Shown here one piece after another: positions 63,673-64,000 of a DNA stretch of 64,000 nt. The notes below the pieces were generated by a model. The model was not told where the DNA came from. It searched no databases and worked only from the letters and a program-made list of their open reading frames with translations. Origin of the DNA: Actinomycetales bacterium (lineage in GTDB: Bacteria > Actinomycetota > Actinomycetes > S36-B12); contig WGLX01000017.1 of NCBI GenBank assembly GCA_016125355.1, positions 45,372-109,371 on the forward strand, read 5' to 3'. Both the position numbers and the translations under genes were made by a program. The first letter of the stretch is position 1, and the number at the start of each line of letters is the position of its first letter.

Positions 63673-64000
63673 CTACGCGCTCGCCATGCCCAGCCAGAAC
63701 CGTGCGGCAGCCGCCGCTGCCTCCGGCTCGTCGACCGTCACCACTAGCACCCGATCGTCCGCCAAGCCGAACTCCACCCCCGGGCCCTGCCGGAGCAGGG
63801 CCGCCGTGCCATGGCCCGGCCGCCAGCGCATTCCCCAGCCGCCCCACGGCAGGGCCCGAACATCGACGACGGACACCGAGCGCACGTCGTGCCAGGGGAC
63901 ATCGCGCCGCGGCCGGTGCCAGGGGCCGAGGGACAGGTGGACGCCCTGGGCGTCGAGCACGAGAGTGAGACGACCGAACACGATCCCGGACACTGCGATC
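63673..64000 (-). CDS. Unknown protein, C-terminal part (window edge)
   Basis: About 109 codons in an open frame that runs off the right edge. The sequence IVFGRLTLVLDAQGVHLSLG, RRDVPWHDVRSVSVVDVRAL and PWGGWGMRWRPGHGTAALL resembles the cytoplasmic PH-like part of actinobacterial membrane proteins. The DxRxLPWGGWGxR motif and VTVDEPEAAAA near the end are typical of that group. No function can be assigned. A GTG at 63993 could start it, but the frame stays open beyond, so it is probably the end of a longer gene. Confidence 0.6.
   Translation of the reverse strand, partial: IAVSGIVFGRLTLVLDAQGVHLSLGPWHRPRRDVPWHDVRSVSVVDVRALPWGGWGMRWRPGHGTAALLRQGPGVEFGLADDRVLVVTVDEPEAAAAAARFWLGMASA

Overview
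The window is ordinary high-GC actinobacterial chromosome. Codon third positions are strongly G/C, GTG starts are common, and genes are tightly packed, often with stop and start codons overlapping by 1-8 bases. The gene order closely follows the conserved Mycobacterium/Streptomyces arrangement: cimA-FAH-gltX / leuCD with a divergent IclR gene / hupB-cofC-plsC-gpsA-ddl-thiL-rpmB-fakA-like-recG-rsmD-coaD-sepIVA-yceD-rpmF-plsX-rnc-mutM-smc-ftsY-amtB-glnB-glnD-ffh-rpsP-khpA-rimM-trmD-rplS-lepB-rnhB-yraN-comM-dprA-xerC-rpsB-tsf-pyrH-frr-cdsA-rlmN. A cofC/fbiD gene (coenzyme F420), trehalose genes, a mycobacterial-type SepIVA and a lysine-tailed HU all fit an actinomycete. Genus cannot be told from the sequence. 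I see no prophage, plasmid, CRISPR array or biosynthetic cluster.

Layout. 1-5600: a CaiB-type CoA-transferase cut by the edge, a 478-bp inverted-repeat element holding a broken membrane-protein gene, otsA-otsB, and a propionyl-CoA synthetase overlapping a K+ channel gene. 5650-11000: rlmN, cdsA, frr, pyrH, tsf, rpsB. 11270-17450: an M23 peptidase, a pentapeptide protein, xerC, dprA, comM, yraN, ppk2. 17450-26100: a PAS-GGDEF protein, rnhB, two lepB genes, rplS, pgm, then trmD-rimM-khpA-rpsP. 26300-38900: ffh, glnD-glnB-amtB, ftsY, a YhhN protein, smc, mutM. 38900-47800: rnc, an ACP-like gene, plsX, rpmF, yceD, sepIVA, coaD, rsmD, recG, a FakA-like gene, rpmB. 47800-57300: thiL, a lone Lrp domain, ddl, a trans-sulfuration-type enzyme, gpsA, plsC, cofC, hupB, leuD-leuC and its IclR regulator. 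57300-64000: an M13 peptidase, tRNA-Glu, tRNA-Gln, gltX, an FAH-family hydrolase, cimA with an attenuator leader, and an edge-truncated unknown.

How the genes work together. Translation and ribosome maturation genes run in coupled operons (rpsP-khpA-rimM-trmD; rpsB-tsf; pyrH-frr). The SRP pathway (ffh, ftsY, lepB x2), nitrogen signalling (amtB-glnB-glnD with a GlnR-like site), phospholipid synthesis (plsX, gpsA, plsC, cdsA) and branched-chain amino acid synthesis (cimA with an Ile-codon leader; leuCD with a divergent, probably leaderless iclR gene) form recognisable modules.

The least explained features are at gene 3' ends. A palindromic inverted-repeat family supplies the last codons and stop of both otsB and trmD. 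Three other genes (tsf, ftsY, the M13 peptidase) have short tandem copies of their own 3' end, stop codon included, in the DNA just downstream. Other points worth checking are an acyl-carrier-like protein without its serine, an M23 peptidase with Cys for a catalytic His, and a 16-bp perfect stem inside the start of glnD.
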